DNA of 7,730 bases. Source: an uncultured Pelagibacteraceae bacterium (lineage in GTDB: Bacteria > Pseudomonadota > Alphaproteobacteria > Pelagibacterales > Pelagibacteraceae). Made by a program: the position numbers and the translations under genes. Shown one piece after another: positions 6,498-7,730 of the stretch (positions are counted from its first letter, which is position 1; the number at the start of each line of letters is the position of its first letter). The notes under the pieces are model-generated. The model ran no database searches and was not told where the DNA came from. It worked only from the letters and a program-made list of their open reading frames with translations. The stretch is from assembly GCA_902565325.1 (NCBI GenBank), contig CACFEM010000035.1:1-7730 (forward strand). Direction: 5' to 3'.

Positions 6498-7730
6498 AAA
6501 AAATATTTTTAATAGTAATCGTATCAATATTTTATTTTAGTAATGCTTTAGCAGTTACCCTTCTTGATGCATTAAATCAAACTTACAAAAATAATATTCA
6601 ATTAAATGCTGAAAGAGAAAACATTAAAGCATCAGAGGAAGATGTGAATATTGCAAAGGCTGACTATAAACCTTCATTAACATTAAGTGGAACGAAAAGT
6701 ATTGAAGATACGAATAAACTTACTAATCAAAGTGGAGGTGATGCAAGTATAACTGATGTTGATCCATTCACTACCTCGATTAAATTAGAACAAACTTTGT
6801 TAGATTTTGGAAGAGATTTAACCCTTCAGAAAAACATTACTACATTAGATTTAGCTAAAGCACAGTTAATTAAAAAAGAACAAGATATTTTACATAATGC
6901 AATTAATGCGTTTACAAGTTTAATTTTATCTAGAGAAACTTTAGACATTAATAGAAAAAATTTAAATCTATTAATTAGACAAGTTGAAAATGATAAAATT
7001 AGAAGAGATAGAGGTCAAATTACAAATACTGACTTAGCACAATCCGAGTCTTCTCTTGCAGGTGCACAAGCTCAGTTTGCGAAAGCTAAAAGTGATTTAT
7101 TAATTAGTAAACTTAATTATGAAAATATTATTGGTAAAATAAGTGATCCAAACCAACTTCAGAAAAATTCGAATGCAATAGTTAGTATTCCAAAATCTTT
7201 AAATGAAGCAATTAGTATTTCAAAACAAAATAATCCTGATATTCAAATAGCAAAATTTGATTTAGCCAAGGCTGAAAAAGAATTAGCAATTTCAGAGTCA
7301 GATTTGAAACCAACAGCCTCTTTATCTTTAGAAAGATCTTATACTGACGATCTAAGTTCTACCTATGACGAAAGAGAAAAAGATGTATTAAAGGCTACTG
7401 TTAATTGGCCTTTTTATTCAGGTGGAAAAAAAAGATCAAGCATCTCAAAAAATTCAAATTTGACTACAAGAAAACGATTATTGTTAGAAGATGCTGTAAG
7501 AACAAATGAAACAAATGTAGCAAGTGCTTGGTCTAGCCTAGAATCTTCTGAAAGTTTTTTAAACTCTGTTAAAGTTCAAGTAAGAGCTTCCCAAATTGCT
7601 AATGAAGGAATAGCAGCAGAGTACGAAAGAGGATCAAGAACAACTCTTGATGTTATCCAATCAAATGCATTATTGCTTTCAGCTCAAATTTCTTTAGCAA
7701 GTTCTGAGAAAAACTATCTAATGGCTCAAT
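6494..7730 (+). CDS. tolC: TolC-family outer membrane efflux protein (3' end outside window)
   Basis: An outer-membrane channel for type I secretion or tripartite efflux. The frame is open from ATG 6494 to the window end, giving 412 residues. Family members are commonly about 450-490, so only the last part is missing. Residues 1-20 form a signal peptide: two lysines, a hydrophobic stretch rich in Ile/Phe, and an A-L-A cleavage site. The two tandem OEP repeats are visible: L-L-D-A-L-N-Q-T-Y with D-Y-K-P-S-L-T-L-S near the N-terminus, echoed by S-L-N-E-A-I-S-I and D-L-K-P-T-A-S-L-S from about 236. The second repeat ends with the hallmark E-Y-E-R-G-S-R-T-T-L-D-V at 376-387. Long Gln/Lys/Asn-rich helices form the periplasmic tunnel. 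The start overlaps the kinase stop by 4 nt, so it lacks its own promoter here. Inner-membrane and adaptor partners are not in the window. Confidence 0.93.
   Translation, partial: MKKIFLIVIVSIFYFSNALAVTLLDALNQTYKNNIQLNAERENIKASEEDVNIAKADYKPSLTLSGTKSIEDTNKLTNQSGGDASITDVDPFTTSIKLEQTLLDFGRDLTLQKNITTLDLAKAQLIKKEQDILHNAINAFTSLILSRETLDINRKNLNLLIRQVENDKIRRDRGQITNTDLAQSESSLAGAQAQFAKAKSDLLISKLNYENIIGKISDPNQLQKNSNAIVSIPKSLNEAISISKQNNPDIQIAKFDLAKAEKELAISESDLKPTASLSLERSYTDDLSSTYDEREKDVLKATVNWPFYSGGKKRSSISKNSNLTTRKRLLLEDAVRTNETNVASAWSSLESSESFLNSVKVQVRASQIANEGIAAEYERGSRTTLDVIQSNALLLSAQISLASSEKNYLMAQ

Overview
The window is a compact, strongly A+T-rich piece of bacterial chromosome with short or negative intergenic gaps. 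Protein families, the alphaproteobacterial flavour of several genes and the streamlined layout suggest a small-genome marine alphaproteobacterium, possibly of the SAR11/Pelagibacterales type. This is an inference from composition and gene content, as no rRNA or other taxonomic marker is present. Ten genes are visible. The first (ureC) and last (a TolC-family gene) are cut by the window edges.

Bases 1-2754 (+ strand) are the distal half of a urease operon: the C-terminal 350 residues of UreC, then the accessory genes ureE, ureF and ureG, packed with a 3-nt gap, a 35-nt overlap and a 4-nt ATGA overlap. UreC carries every expected nickel-ligand and catalytic residue in the visible part. UreE, UreF and UreG together deliver nickel to the enzyme with GTP hydrolysis. 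ureA, ureB and ureD are not in the window and would be expected upstream.

Bases 2764-4444 (- strand) hold a umuD-umuC pair, convergent with ureG across a 9-bp gap. UmuD is a LexA-like self-cleaving protein with an intact Ala-Gly cleavage site and the Ser/Lys dyad. UmuC is a full-length Y-family translesion polymerase with intact catalytic acidic residues but a degenerate clamp-binding motif. The 145-bp divergent intergenic region (4445-4589) is the only sizeable non-coding stretch. It contains a 22-bp palindrome and an 11/12-bp direct-repeat array resembling a degraded alphaproteobacterial SOS box.

Bases 4590-7730 (+ strand) look like one operon: a 64-aa unknown protein, a VOC-superfamily protein, a GFA/CENP-V-type zinc protein, a P-loop kinase of the glycerate-kinase/Tda10-like type, and a TolC-family outer membrane efflux protein whose start codon overlaps the kinase stop. 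The VOC and GFA families are often linked with aldehyde or thiol-conjugate chemistry, but no substrate can be assigned from sequence alone.

I found no mobile element, CRISPR array, tRNA or rRNA, and no convincing evidence of a wholly new system. The most informative points are the umuD control region, the altered UmuC clamp motif and the uncharacterised VOC-GFA-kinase-TolC cluster.
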